DNA of 64,000 nucleotides from JAJEFO01 sp965221845 (GCA_965221845.1 OZ244919.1:1736001-1800000), one strand, 5' to 3'; counted from the first letter of the stretch, positions 35,714-56,077 are shown. Notes: generated from the sequence alone by a model not told the origin. Translations and numbers: made by a program.

Positions 35714-36127
35714 CTACCAGTCCTCACGGACGACGGTGCGGGTCTTGACCGGAAGCTTCATCGCGGCGAGCCGCAGGGCCTCCCTGGCGACGGCGTCGTT
35801 GACGCCGTCGATCTCGAACATTATGCGGCCCGGCTTCACCTTGGCCGCCCACCGGTCGACCGAACCCTTGCCCTTGCCCATCCGGACCTCGATCGGCTTC
35901 GCCGAGACCGGCGTGTCGGGAAAGACGCGGATCCAGACGCGGCCCTGGCGCTTCATGTGACGTGTCATCGCCCGTCGCGCCGCCTCGATCTGCCGTGCCG
36001 TGACGCGCTCGGGCTCGACCGCCTTGAGGCCGTACGAGCCGAAGTTCAGGCCGGAGCCGCCCTTGGCAGTGCCGTGAATGCGGCCCTTGTGCATCTTGCG
36101 GAATTTCGTGCGCTTTGGCTGAAGCAT
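35714..36127 (-). CDS. rplP: 50S ribosomal protein L16
   Basis: 137 residues. MLQPKRTKFRKMHKGRIHGT, then the TRHMKRQGRVWIRVFPD and MGKGKGSVDRWAAKVKPG motifs. Contains the arginine region hydroxylated by YcfD in E. coli (RMGKGKG context). rpmC does not follow directly as it usually does. Confidence 0.97.
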   Translation of the reverse strand: MLQPKRTKFRKMHKGRIHGTAKGGSGLNFGSYGLKAVEPERVTARQIEAARRAMTRHMKRQGRVWIRVFPDTPVSAKPIEVRMGKGKGSVDRWAAKVKPGRIMFEIDGVNDAVAREALRLAAMKLPVKTRTVVREDW

Positions 36128-36139
36128 CCTTCCGGCTCC

Positions 36140-36850
36140 CTAGCTGCGGCCGCGAGCGGTGCCGCGAGGCGCCGGACCGTCCTGCAGCTCCTGGTGACGC
36201 CTGTCGCGCGCCTGCGGGTCATGCTCCATGATCTCGCCCTTGAAGATCCACACCTTGACCCCGATGATGCCGTAAGGGGTCGGCGCGTCCGCCCGCGCGT
36301 AGTCCACGTCCGCGCGAAGGGTGTGCAGCGGGACCCGGCCCTCCCGGTACCATTCCGTGCGCGCGATTTCCGCGCCGCCCAGGCGGCCGGCGACGTTCAC
36401 GCGAATGCCCAGTGCGCCCATGCGCATCGCGTTCTGCACGCCCCGCTTCATGGCGCGGCGGAACGACACCCGGCGCTCAAGCTGCTGGGCGATCGACTCG
36501 GCCACGAGCTGCGCGTCAAGTTCGGGCTTGCGCACCTCGACGACGTTCAGGTGCAGTTCGCTTTCCGTCATGTCCGCGAGCTTGCGGCGCAGCGCTTCGA
36601 TGTCAGCCCCCTTCTTGCCGATGATGACGCCCGGCCGCGCCGTGTGGACGGTCACGCGGCACTTCCTGTGCGGTCGCTCTATGACGACCCGCGACACGCC
36701 CGCCTGCCTGCACTCCTCCTTGATGACCGCACGCATCCTGACATCCTCGAGCAGCAGGTCCCCGTACTCCTTGGTGTTCGCGTACCAGCGACTGTCCCAG
36801 GTCCGGTTGACCTGCAGGCGCATTCCGATCGGATTGACTTTCTGGCCCAT
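36140..36850 (-). CDS. rpsC: 30S ribosomal protein S3
   Basis: 236 residues beginning MGQKVNPIGMRLQVNRTWDS. KH-type RNA-binding domain with RPGVIIGKKGADIEALRRKL and the C-terminal domain ending TPYGIIGVKVWIFKGEI. Part of the mRNA entry helicase. Its ATG overlaps the rplV stop by one base. Confidence 0.97.
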   Translation of the reverse strand: MGQKVNPIGMRLQVNRTWDSRWYANTKEYGDLLLEDVRMRAVIKEECRQAGVSRVVIERPHRKCRVTVHTARPGVIIGKKGADIEALRRKLADMTESELHLNVVEVRKPELDAQLVAESIAQQLERRVSFRRAMKRGVQNAMRMGALGIRVNVAGRLGGAEIARTEWYREGRVPLHTLRADVDYARADAPTPYGIIGVKVWIFKGEIMEHDPQARDRRHQELQDGPAPRGTARGRS

Positions 36851-37230
36851 CAGGCTTGCTCCTCGACCTGGCGGACCTTGATGGTCAGCTCGGAGAACGG
36901 CTTCTTGATCCGGCCGTAGCGCCCCCGCGCGCGCGGGCGGCCGCGCTTCATCACGAGGTTCTTTCCGACATACGCCTCGGCAACGACCAGCTCGTCCACG
37001 TCGAGGCCGTGGTTGTTTTCGGCATTGGCGATCGCGGACTGGAGGCACTTCCTGACATCGATCGCGATTCGCCGTCTCGAGAAGGCGAGATCGGACATGG
37101 CCCTCTCGACTCCCTTGCCGCGGATCATCGCCGCGACCAGGTTCAGCTTCTGGGGCGACGTGCGAAGCATCCGTGTCCTTGCCATCGCCTCGTTGTCAGC
37201 GACGCGGCGCAGGTTCCTGCCCTTGCCCAT
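36850..37230 (-). CDS. rplV: 50S ribosomal protein L22
   Basis: 126 residues. RTSPQKLNLVAAMIRGKGVE and MKRGRPRARGRYGRIKKPFS show the globular part and the beta-hairpin lining the exit tunnel. No deletion in the hairpin is evident. Confidence 0.97.
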   Translation of the reverse strand: MGKGRNLRRVADNEAMARTRMLRTSPQKLNLVAAMIRGKGVERAMSDLAFSRRRIAIDVRKCLQSAIANAENNHGLDVDELVVAEAYVGKNLVMKRGRPRARGRYGRIKKPFSELTIKVRQVEEQA

Positions 37231-37233
37231 GGC

Positions 37234-37512
37234 CTAGTTCCTCTTCGCCTTCCTGTCGGCCGCGTGCCCGTAATAGGTTCGCGTCGGGGCGTACTCGCCG
37301 AATTTCTGGCCGATCATCTCTTCGGTCACGAGAACCGGCACGTGCTTGCGGCCGTTGTGCACGCCGAAGGTCAGCCCGACGAACTGCGGCAGTATCGTCG
37401 AACGGCGCGACCAGATCTTGATGACCTCGTTTCGTCCCGACGCCCGCGACCTCTCGGCCTTCTTGAGGACGTGGCTGTCGACGAAAGGCCCCTTCCAGAC
37501 TGAACGACTCAT
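37234..37512 (-). CDS. rpsS: 30S ribosomal protein S19
   Basis: 92 residues: MSRSVWKGPFVDSHVLKKAE, then GEYAPTRTYYGHAADRKAKR. Head protein that contacts S13. Confidence 0.98.
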   Translation of the reverse strand: MSRSVWKGPFVDSHVLKKAERSRASGRNEVIKIWSRRSTILPQFVGLTFGVHNGRKHVPVLVTEEMIGQKFGEYAPTRTYYGHAADRKAKRN

Positions 37513-37515
37513 GTT

Positions 37516-38358
37516 CTAGCGCCTCTTCTTGCGGGCATGTCGCGAGCGCAGGATCAGCTTCGACGACGCCTTGTTCCTGTTGCGGGTGCGCGCGCCCTTG
37601 GTGGGCTTGCCCCACGGGCTGACCGGATGGCGTCCGCCCGAGGTCCGGCCCTCTCCGCCGCCATGCGGGTGATCGACGGGGTTCATGACGACGCCGCGCA
37701 CGCTCGGCCGCTTGCCCAGGTTCCGGTTGCGGCCGGCCTTGCCAAGGTTCGTGTTGGAGTTGTCAGGGTTGGAGACGGCGCCGACCGTCGCCATGCATTC
37801 CTGACGCACCATGCGGAGCTCGCCCGACGAGAGCCTGATCTGGGCATGGCCGCCGTCACGGCCCACGAACTGCGCGTACGAGCCGGCCGCCCGCGCAACC
37901 TGCCCGCCCTTGCCCGGCTTGAGCTCGATGTTGTGGACGATGGTGCCGATGGGCATGCCCGTGAACGGCATCGCGTTGCCGGGCTTCACGTCGACCTTGT
38001 CGCCGGAAACGACCTTGTCTCCGACGCCGAGCCTCTGCGGCGCGATGATGTAGGCCTGCTCGCCGTCGGCGTAGGCGATCAGCGCGACGAATGCCGTCCG
38101 GTTGGGATCGTATTCGATCCGGACCACGGATGCCTCCATGTCGCGCTTGGTCCGCTTGAAGTCAATGACGCGATAGAGGCGCTTCGCGCCCCCGCCGCGG
38201 CGGCGCATCGTGATCCGCCCGGCATTGTTCCGGCCGGCCTTGCCGGCACGGCCCTCGGTCAGGGCCTTGACCGGCCGGCCGCTCCAAAGCTCCGAACGGT
38301 CGACCAGGACCAGCCCTCTCTGACCCGGCGTCGTCGGCTTGTACGACTTGAGTGCCAT
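37516..38358 (-). CDS. rplB: 50S ribosomal protein L2
   Basis: 280 residues from MALKSYKPTTPGQRGLV. The peptidyl-transferase-centre loop GVVMNPVDHPHGGGEGR, with the critical histidine, is intact, and the basic tail SSKLILRSRHARKKRR is normal. A frame extends 48 bases further upstream without homology. Confidence 0.98.
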   Translation of the reverse strand: MALKSYKPTTPGQRGLVLVDRSELWSGRPVKALTEGRAGKAGRNNAGRITMRRRGGGAKRLYRVIDFKRTKRDMEASVVRIEYDPNRTAFVALIAYADGEQAYIIAPQRLGVGDKVVSGDKVDVKPGNAMPFTGMPIGTIVHNIELKPGKGGQVARAAGSYAQFVGRDGGHAQIRLSSGELRMVRQECMATVGAVSNPDNSNTNLGKAGRNRNLGKRPSVRGVVMNPVDHPHGGGEGRTSGGRHPVSPWGKPTKGARTRNRNKASSKLILRSRHARKKRR

Positions 38359-38445
38359 GCTTCCCGTCTTCCGTCTGCCCTGGGTCGGCGACCCGGTTTC
38401 AAGCAAGCCCGGCCCTTCACGGGGCCGGACGTTCGCGGCCTTCTA

Positions 38446-38742
38446 TCAAAGCCCGGTGGTCACGTCTATCGCGTTGCCTTCCTCGAGCGTCACGTAGGCC
38501 TTCTTCACGTCCTTGCGGCGACCTCTGGCGCCGCGGAACCGCTTGGACTTTCCCTTCGTGACGGTCGTGTTCACGGCCTTCACCTTCACGCCGAAAAGGC
38601 TTTCGACCGCCTCCTTGATCCGGGGCTTGGTGCTGTCCATCGCCACCTCGAACACGACGGCGCCGCTCTCGGACGCCATGGTCGACTTCTCGGTGATGAC
38701 AGGCTTTCGGATCACGTCATACTGTTCCGGGGTCGCGCTCAT
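38446..38742 (-). CDS. rplW: 50S ribosomal protein L23
   Basis: 98 residues; VIRKPVITEKSTMAS and GKSKRFRGARGRRKDVKKAY. Docking site for trigger factor and SRP at the tunnel exit. Overlaps rplD by 4 bp. Confidence 0.97.
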   Translation of the reverse strand: MSATPEQYDVIRKPVITEKSTMASESGAVVFEVAMDSTKPRIKEAVESLFGVKVKAVNTTVTKGKSKRFRGARGRRKDVKKAYVTLEEGNAIDVTTGL

Positions 38743-39359
38743 CCCAGTCTGGCCTCCAGGGCTTCGACGCCCGCTTTCGTGATCACAAGCGTGCCGCTTC
38801 TCAGGATGTCATAGACGTTTGCGCCCATGGACGGCAGCACGTCGACGTCGGGCAGGTTCGCGGCGGCCAGCGCGAAGTTCCGGTCCACCTCGACGCCGTC
38901 GATGACCAGGGCGCGCCGCCATCCGAGATCCCGGACCTTCCTGGCAAGAGCCCCTGCCCTGGGCGCCTCCACGATCGCCGCGTCCAGGATGACGAGAGCT
39001 CCCGCCGCGGCCTTCGATGACAGCGCGTGGCGCAGGCCCAGCCTCCGGAACTTCCTGGGAAGCTTGTGGGCGTGGCTGCGCGGCACAGGGCCCTTGTAGA
39101 CGCCGCCCTTGCGGAAGACGGGCGCGTTGCGGTCGCCGTGACGCGCCCCTCCCGAGCCTTTCTGGCGATGGATCTTCTTTCTGGCGTAGCTGGTCTCGGA
39201 TCGGGTCTTGGCCTTGTGGGTGCCGGCCTGGGCCTTGTTCCTTTGCCAGCGGACGACACGATGCAGGATGTCGGCGCGGGGCTCCAGGCCGAATATGCCG
39301 TCCCCGAGGTCGACCGACCCCGCCCCGGCGCCGTCGAGCGTGATCACGTCGAGCCTCAT
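38739..39359 (-). CDS. rplD: 50S ribosomal protein L4
   Basis: 206 residues; WQRNKAQAGTHKAKTRSETS and ARKKIHRQKGSGGARHGDRN form the loop that reaches into the exit tunnel. L4 represses the S10 operon in enterics. It overlaps rplC by 4 bp. Confidence 0.97.
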   Translation of the reverse strand: MRLDVITLDGAGAGSVDLGDGIFGLEPRADILHRVVRWQRNKAQAGTHKAKTRSETSYARKKIHRQKGSGGARHGDRNAPVFRKGGVYKGPVPRSHAHKLPRKFRRLGLRHALSSKAAAGALVILDAAIVEAPRAGALARKVRDLGWRRALVIDGVEVDRNFALAAANLPDVDVLPSMGANVYDILRSGTLVITKAGVEALEARLG

Positions 39360-40246
39360 TCCTGACCGTCCTTCCGTTCGGCGTCGCCGGAACCGGCGGC
39401 CCGGGCCTCCGCGGCTTCGGCCTCCGCCACCCTGTCCACCTTCGTCTCCCTGGCCTCCGCTGCGTCGAGGGCCGCCTGTTCGGCCTTCGCGGCATCCGCC
39501 GCAGCGGCTTCCGCCTCGGCCGCGACGGCTTCGGCGGCCTCCACTGCGGCCCTTGCCGCGGCCGCCGCGTCCGACCTGAGCGCGGCCGGCAGGATCACGT
39601 TGTCCGGCGCCGGCTTCTTGACGGCATCGTTGATGGTGACCCATCCGCCCCTGGATCCCGGAACCGCGCCCTTGACCATGATCAGGCCGCGGTCCGCGTC
39701 CGTGCGCACGACCTGGAGATTCTGCGCGGTCACGCGGACGGCTCCCATGTGGCCGGCCATCTTCTTGCCCTTGAACACGCGGCCCGGATCCTGGCACTGG
39801 CCGGTCGAGCCGTGAGACCGGTGGCTGATCGAGACGCCGTGCGAGGCGCGCAATCCGCGGAAGTTGTGGCGCTTCATGGCTCCCGCGAAGCCCTTGCCGA
39901 TCGACGTGCCGCTCACGTCGACGAACTGGCCCTCGAAGTAATGGTTCGCCGTGATCTCCTCGCCCACCCCGATCAGGTTTTCCGGATCGACGCGGAATTC
40001 CGCCATCTTCCGCTTGGGCTCGACCTTCGCGACGGCGAAGTGGCCGCGCATGGCCTGCGAGGTTCGCTTGGCCTTGGCCGTGCCCGCCCCGAGCTGGACG
40101 GCCGCATAGCCGTCCCGTTCGGGCGTGCGCTGCGCAACCACCCGGAGTCCGTCCAGCTGGAGGACGGTCACGGGAACCTGCCTCCCGTCGTCCATGAACA
40201 GCCGGGTCATGCCGATCTTCTTCGCGATTACACCGGAGCGCAACAT
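39356..40246 (-). CDS. rplC: 50S ribosomal protein L3 with extended C-terminus
   Basis: 296 residues. The core (MLRSGVIAKKIGMTRLFMDD, RGLRASHGVSISHRSHGSTG, KMAGHMGAVRVT) is standard and ends near residue 215 after GSRGGWVTINDAVKKPAPDN. The last 80 residues are an Ala/Glu-rich, probably helical or disordered tail (AAARAAVEAAEAVAAEAEAA). Such tails are known in L3 of Rhodobacterales. It contacts the peptidyl transferase centre. Confidence 0.96.
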   Translation of the reverse strand: MLRSGVIAKKIGMTRLFMDDGRQVPVTVLQLDGLRVVAQRTPERDGYAAVQLGAGTAKAKRTSQAMRGHFAVAKVEPKRKMAEFRVDPENLIGVGEEITANHYFEGQFVDVSGTSIGKGFAGAMKRHNFRGLRASHGVSISHRSHGSTGQCQDPGRVFKGKKMAGHMGAVRVTAQNLQVVRTDADRGLIMVKGAVPGSRGGWVTINDAVKKPAPDNVILPAALRSDAAAAARAAVEAAEAVAAEAEAAAADAAKAEQAALDAAEARETKVDRVAEAEAAEARAAGSGDAERKDGQE

Positions 40247-40259
40247 CTGACCGCTCTCC

Positions 40260-40574
40260 CTATACGGAAATCTGGACGTCGACGCCCGCGGCGAGGTCGA
40301 GCTTCATGAGCGCGTCCACCGTCTGGGGCGTCGGATCGACAATGTCGAGAAGGCGCTTGTGCGTCCTGATCTCGAACTGGTCCCGTGATTTCTTGTCAAC
40401 GTGCGGCCCGCGAAGCACCGTGAACTTCTCGATCTCGTTCGGCATGGGAATCGGGCCGCGCACGGTCGCGCCGGTGCGCCGGGCCGTGCTCACGATCTCC
40501 TGCGTAGAGACGTCGAGCACGCGGTAGTCGAACGCCTTGAGGCGGATCCGGATGTTCTGGCTGGCAATTGCCAT
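40260..40574 (-). CDS. rpsJ: 30S ribosomal protein S10 (NusE)
   Basis: 104 residues. IRIRLKAFDYRVLDVSTQEI and GPIPMPNEIEKFTVLRGPHV are diagnostic. Acts in the 30S head and, with NusB, in rRNA antitermination. First gene of the S10 operon, 74 bp after tuf. Confidence 0.98.
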   Translation of the reverse strand: MAIASQNIRIRLKAFDYRVLDVSTQEIVSTARRTGATVRGPIPMPNEIEKFTVLRGPHVDKKSRDQFEIRTHKRLLDIVDPTPQTVDALMKLDLAAGVDVQISV

Positions 40575-40648
40575 CGTCTGTCCTTTCGTCGGCGCCGCTT
40601 CGAGCCCGTTGCATGCGCGGCGGTCGCCGCGGGCGCGTGCGGGGTTGC

Positions 40649-41824
<1,176 letters not shown>

Positions 41825-41868
41825 GAAGGCCTCCTTCTGATGTGGCGGCGGCGCACGCCGCCCTCGGG

Positions 41869-43986
<2,118 letters not shown>

Positions 43987-44007
43987 CTGCCTGCTCCCTG
44001 AAATGGT

Positions 44008-44478
44008 TCACCAGCGGTAATGGCTGAACGCCTTGTTGGCATCGGCCATCTTGTGGGTGTCCTCGCGCCTCTTGACTGCGGCGCCGCGGCCGTTGACGGC
44101 GTCCGACAGCTCGCCGGCCAGGCGCTCTTCCATCGTGTTCTCGTTGCGGCCGCGGGCGGCCGCGATGAGCCACCGTATCGCCAGGGCCTCGCGACGCTCG
44201 GCACGGACCTCGACGGGCACCTGGTAGGTCGCGCCGCCGACACGGCGGGAGCGAACCTCTACCGACGGCTTGATGTTGTCGATGGCCTCGTGGAACACGT
44301 CGACAGGCGCCCTGCGCAGGCGCTCCTCGACCCTGTCGAACGCGTTGTAGACGATCCGCTCCGCAACGGATTTCTTGCCGTCGACCATCAGGCTGTTCAT
44401 GAACCTGGTCAGGACGGCGTCGCCGAACTTGGCGTCGGGCAGGACTGCGCGCTTCTCTGCTGCGTGTCGGCGGGACAT
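44008..44478 (-). CDS. rpsG: 30S ribosomal protein S7
   Basis: 156 residues beginning MSRRHAAEKRAVLPDAKFGD, with VEVRSRRVGGATYQVPVEVR. Initiates assembly of the 30S head; in E. coli it represses the str operon. 102 bp after rpsL. Confidence 0.97.
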   Translation of the reverse strand: MSRRHAAEKRAVLPDAKFGDAVLTRFMNSLMVDGKKSVAERIVYNAFDRVEERLRRAPVDVFHEAIDNIKPSVEVRSRRVGGATYQVPVEVRAERREALAIRWLIAAARGRNENTMEERLAGELSDAVNGRGAAVKRREDTHKMADANKAFSHYRW

Positions 44479-44580
44479 GTGGCCTTCCTTCCGTCTATCT
44501 GCGTGCATCCGGCGACGGCACGGGTCCGCAGCCACGCGTCTGCGACGCGCGTGCCGAAGGGGCATGTGTCGCCAGGCAGG

Positions 44581-44952
44581 TCATTTCGGGCGCTTGGCCC
44601 CGTACTTGGAGCGGCGCTGCCTGCGGTCCTTGACGCCCTGGGTGTCCAGGACGCCGCGAAGGACGTGGTACCGGACGCCGGGCAGGTCCTTCACGCGGCC
44701 GCCGCGGATCAGGACGACGCTGTGCTCCTGGAGGTTGTGGGATTCGCCGGGGATGTAGCTGATCACCTCGTAGCCGTTGGTCAGGCGCACCTTGGCGACC
44801 TTCCGCATGGCCGAGTTCGGCTTCTTCGGAGTCGTCGTGTAGACGCGCGTGCAAACGCCCCGCTTCTGGGGGCACTGCTCGAGATGCAGCGATTTCGAGC
44901 GCTTGACCTTCGGCTGCCGAGGCTTCCGGATCAGCTGCTGGATCGTGGGCAT
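44581..44952 (-). CDS. rpsL: 30S ribosomal protein S12
   Basis: 123 residues: MPTIQQLIRKPRQPKVKRSK. The streptomycin-determining lysines are wild type (TTPKKPNSAMRK and GGRVKDLPGVRYH), and the aspartate after the second lysine is the usual methylthiolation site. First gene of the str operon. Confidence 0.98.
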   Translation of the reverse strand: MPTIQQLIRKPRQPKVKRSKSLHLEQCPQKRGVCTRVYTTTPKKPNSAMRKVAKVRLTNGYEVISYIPGESHNLQEHSVVLIRGGRVKDLPGVRYHVLRGVLDTQGVKDRRQRRSKYGAKRPK

Positions 44953-45387
44953 TGCGTCGTGTCCCCGTCTGTTTCGTTCCCATCCGGCGCCTGGCGCGCC
45001 GGCCTGTCTTCTCGTCAGCGCCTCTTGAGGCCATGAAAAGCCCGGAGCCGCGAAGCTCCCGGCCTTTCGAGAGCCTGCGGCGGGCTTCCAGAGGATCGGG
45101 GCAGGCGCGCCCGGATCGTGACCGCTTCAGTGTTTCGCGCCGACTGCCACTGATCAGCACTCACTGGCACCAGCAGGGCTAGGAATTCGCATCACTGCGC
45201 GTCAGGAAGCATTTCCGGCAAAAAGATCGGAAGGGCCGCCAGATACGCTCGGCGGGAGAGGCCATCGCCATCGCCAGTGCGGCCGCCGCCATGCGGCAAG
45301 GGGCAATTTCGCCGTTCGCTTCATTTCTTGCTTCTCCAATCCGCTGAAGCCGGCGCGCCAGATGGCCGCGCCGGCCGATTGGCGCGG
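44953..45387 (-). other. Long leader of the str operon
   Basis: About 430 bases between a strong promoter and rpsL, without a convincing reading frame. It contains a terminator-like hairpin near its 3' end. A structured, regulated 5' leader is likely. Confidence 0.55.
45035..45064 (-). terminator. Terminator-like hairpin (possible attenuator) before rpsL
   Basis: On the minus strand GCCGGGAGC, a TTCGCG loop and GCTCCGGGC form a stem of eight pairs with one G·G mismatch, followed directly by TTTTC. It lies about 85 nt before the rpsL start and downstream of the str promoter, so it could stop transcription before the operon. Confidence 0.5.
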
Positions 45388-45416
45388 CGTATAGAGCGAC
45401 TCACTTTGCCTGTCAA
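45388..45416 (-). promoter_or_regulatory. str operon promoter
   Basis: On the minus strand TTGACA (45411–45416), exactly 17 bp, then TATACG (45388–45393). The -35 is perfect and the -10 nearly so. It lies in the rpoC–rpsL gap and drives rpsL–rpsG–fusA–tuf and probably the S10 operon. Confidence 0.75.
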
Positions 45417-45492
45417 GGAGCGACGGACGGAAATTTCGGCCCCGCAGCCAGACGCCGCGCGCACGGATGCCGCGCCGCCCGCCCGGGCCGGA

Positions 45493-49728
<4,236 letters not shown>

Positions 49729-49811
49729 GTCTTGTCCCTAATGCCTGGCCCTGGGGTCCGGAACGCCGCCGACGGGCGCGCGTCCGCTGCGATGTCCGTT
49801 GCGGGGAGCCC

Positions 49812-53972
<4,161 letters not shown>

Positions 53973-54104
53973 GGATGACGGATCTCCGGTTCGGTCACGG
54001 TGGCGAAGCCGGTTGGGCGCCGCTTCGCACCTGATCTGGACAGTTCCGTTTCCATGCCTGCGGAGCCCCCCACGGCCCCGCGCCCGAGACGGAAGACTAC
54101 CCCG

Positions 54105-54130
54105 TCAAAGCAGGGTGGATCCTGCTTTGA
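54105..54130. repeat. 10-bp perfect hairpin in the rplL–rpoB gap
   Basis: TCAAAGCAGG and CCTGCTTTGA flank a 6-base loop. On the rpoB-sense strand no T-tract follows, so an RNA processing site or attenuator element is more likely than a plain terminator. Confidence 0.6.
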
Positions 54131-54150
54131 GAGAGCGGCCAATGATGAAT

Positions 54151-54239
54151 CTTGTTGACGTTGCGCCCGACCATCGAATCACGTCGGCGACCTGCTACCA
54201 GCGGGGGGGCGGGCCTTCAACCGGATTCGCGTCAACAAG
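54151..54239. repeat. About 90-bp unit with 10-bp inverted ends
   Basis: CTTGTTGACG (54151–54160) and its exact complement CGTCAACAAG (54230–54239) bound about 70 bp of sequence. It could be a very short insertion element or an RNA stem. Confidence 0.45.
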
Positions 54240-54241
54240 GC

Positions 54242-54267
54242 GTCATTCCGGCCTGGCGCCGGAATCC
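54242..54267. repeat. REP-like palindrome
   Basis: GTCATTCCGGCCTGGCGCCGGAATCC: an 8-bp stem ATTCCGGC/GCCGGAAT with a short loop. It has the form of the GTCATTCC...GGAATCC palindromic intergenic repeats found widely in proteobacteria. Confidence 0.55.
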
Positions 54268-54401
54268 GCTCGACGCGATCCTGCGTGACGCGCGGGCCCG
54301 GACCGTCCCGACGGCGCCGCCGGCGGCCCTTCCGGCGCAGGGCGCTGTCAGCGGCGCGCCCGGGGGTCGAAGGCCCTCTCCAGCGTGCCGTCCCGCAAGC
54401 G

Positions 54402-54788
54402 TCACCTGATCTCGGCTTCGGCCCCCGCCGCTTCGAGCTTGCCCTTGATCTCTTCCGCCTCGTCCTTGGCAACGCCTTCCTTGACGGCCTTGCCGCCGGC
54501 CTCGACGAGATCCTTGGCCTCCTTCAGCCCGAGGCCGGTGATCGCGCGCACTTCCTTGATCACGTTGATCTTCTGCGAACCGAAGGACTTGAGAATGACG
54601 TCGAATTCGCTCTTCTCCTCCGCCTCGGCGCCGCCGGCGTCGCCGCCAGCGGCCGGCCCGGCCATCATCACGGCGCCTCCGGCCGCGGGCTCGATTCCAT
54701 ACTCGTCCTTCAGGATGGTTTTCAGTTCCTGCGCCTCGAGGAGCGTGAGACCCACGATCTCCTCCGCAAGTTTCTTCAGATCAGCCAT
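54402..54788 (-). CDS. rplL: 50S ribosomal protein L7/L12
   Basis: 128 residues. N-terminal dimerisation domain (MADLKKLAEEIVGLTLLEAQ), an Ala/Gly-rich hinge with methionines (about 35–58), and the factor-binding domain KSEFDVILKSFGSQKINVIK. Stalk protein recruiting EF-Tu and EF-G. Confidence 0.98.
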   Translation of the reverse strand: MADLKKLAEEIVGLTLLEAQELKTILKDEYGIEPAAGGAVMMAGPAAGGDAGGAEAEEKSEFDVILKSFGSQKINVIKEVRAITGLGLKEAKDLVEAGGKAVKEGVAKDEAEEIKGKLEAAGAEAEIR

Positions 54789-54844
54789 TTCTCAGTTCCG
54801 TTCCTGGTTTGCTGCGACGTGCGGACATGGTCCGCACGCAAGTC

Positions 54845-55363
54845 TCAAGCGGCTTCCCCGCGCTCTTCCACGGTCGAGAGGATGCCCGCCACGTTCGCGG
54901 CCGGGGACCCGACCGCGCCGGCAAGGCTCGAAGCCGCCGCGCCTATGCCGCCGACGATCATGGCAAGCAGCTCCTCCCGAGAAGGCATGTCCGCGACGGC
55001 CTTCACGCCTGCCGCGTCCAGCGCCGTTTCGCCCATTGCGCCGCCGAGAATGACCAGCTTTTCGTTTGCCTTGGCGTATTTCTGGAAGACGCGTGCAGCG
55101 GCGGCCACGTCCTCCGAGTAGGCAAACGCCGTCATCCCTGCAAGCAGGTCGGCCAGATGTCCGTTCGGCTTTCCTGCCAGGGCGATCCGGGCAAGCTTGT
55201 TCTTGGCGACTCGCACCGATCCGCCGGCCGCGCGCATCTGTCCGCGGAGATCCTGCATCTCGGCGACCGTGAGACCTGCGTAGCGGGCCACGACGACCAC
55301 GCCGGCGCTTTCGAAGATCCGGCCGAGCTCCTCGACCACTTTCTCTTTCCGGGCCCTGTTCAC
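54845..55363 (-). CDS. rplJ: 50S ribosomal protein L10
   Basis: 172 residues. RKEKVVEELGRIFESAGVVV, then VRVAKNKLARIALAGKPNGH, and the helical C-terminus that holds L7/L12 dimers. Normally preceded by rplK–rplA; these are absent here. Confidence 0.97.
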   Translation of the reverse strand: MNRARKEKVVEELGRIFESAGVVVVARYAGLTVAEMQDLRGQMRAAGGSVRVAKNKLARIALAGKPNGHLADLLAGMTAFAYSEDVAAAARVFQKYAKANEKLVILGGAMGETALDAAGVKAVADMPSREELLAMIVGGIGAAASSLAGAVGSPAANVAGILSTVEERGEAA

Positions 55364-56077
55364 GGTTCCACTCCAAATCTGGAGGGTGACCCCTCCGGCT
55401 CGTCAAGAGGCCGAAGCCCCGGAAGTCCGTACGGGTCCGTCGCGAACAGGGCCTGAAGCCGGAACTGTTCCGTTCCCGTCTCGGGCAGGAATTAACGGCT
55501 GTCGCCAACCCACCGTCTCGGACGACGCCGGAAGAGCCTGCCAGGCACGCTCCCCGGGCAGACGGCCTATACGGCCCCGGCCGAAACCGCGCAAGCGAAA
55601 AGTCGCAGCCGTGTCGCCCGATGCGCGAGACGGACCCGTGACCCGGCCTCGACGCACGGCATTCGCCTCGCGCGCCCGGATTGCCCGGGAGGCGCTTGCG
55701 GCGTGCGCCGGCCTGCAGGCGGATTCTGCAGGGCCGCGCGGCGAGGACGGCCATGTCCGCCGCTGGCCCGTCATCCGCCGGACGCCGCTGTCCCGAAGCC
55801 CGCGAACGGCCTCAAGGGCGTGTCCGGCCGCCGGCTGGCACGGCGGCGCGGAAGGAAGGCCGCCATGCAAAGGGCCGTGACGTCTCGACGCCAGATCGAA
55901 GGCCGGGCTGCCCGGTGCGCTGGATCGCACCCGTCGGCCTGCCGTTCATCCCTCCTCTCGCGGGGCTCGGGACGAAACACGCCCTGTCATGATCGCTCCC
56001 GCGCGCAATCCCTGCAACGGCACCACGCCCTGTCATGATCGCTCCCGCGCGCAATCCCTGCAACGGCACCACGCCCG
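55364..56077. other. 0.7-kb gap between moeA and rplJ
   Basis: No recognisable gene; frames on both strands are Arg/Ala/Pro-rich without homology to rplA, rplK, nusG or secE. Right next to rplJ is a small hairpin (GGAGGG/CCCTCC, about 55380–55396). The moeA-proximal end holds a 46-bp tandem repeat. The rplJ promoter must lie here, but I could not pick a convincing one. Confidence 0.5.
55980..56076. repeat. 46-bp tandem repeat, about 2.1 copies
   Basis: Unit CGCCCTGTCATGATCGCTCC continues with CGCGCGCAATCCCTGCAACG and GCACCA; copy 1 is 55980–56025, copy 2 is 56026–56071, with CGCCC of a third copy. The copies are identical, pointing to recent duplication. It ends at the moeA stop codon. Confidence 0.9.

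Larger units (their letters stand above)
53973..54401 (-). other. rplL–rpoB intergenic region with hairpins
   Basis: 429 bases without a gene. It contains three inverted-repeat structures listed separately. In many bacteria this gap holds an attenuator that adjusts rpoBC relative to rplJL; the structures here could serve that role, or be repeat insertions. Confidence 0.5.

Noticed and set aside
39356..39620. L3 tail as a gene fusion
   Set aside because: Ala/Glu-rich extensions are known in L3 of related alphaproteobacteria and carry no separate domain.
55403..55930. Minus-strand open frame of 175 codons upstream of rplJ
   Set aside because: Low-complexity Arg/Ala/Ser composition, no ribosome site and no resemblance to rplA or rplK, which were looked for specifically.
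55980..56076. CRISPR-like repeat
   Set aside because: The two 46-bp units are directly adjacent with no spacer, and no cas gene is present.
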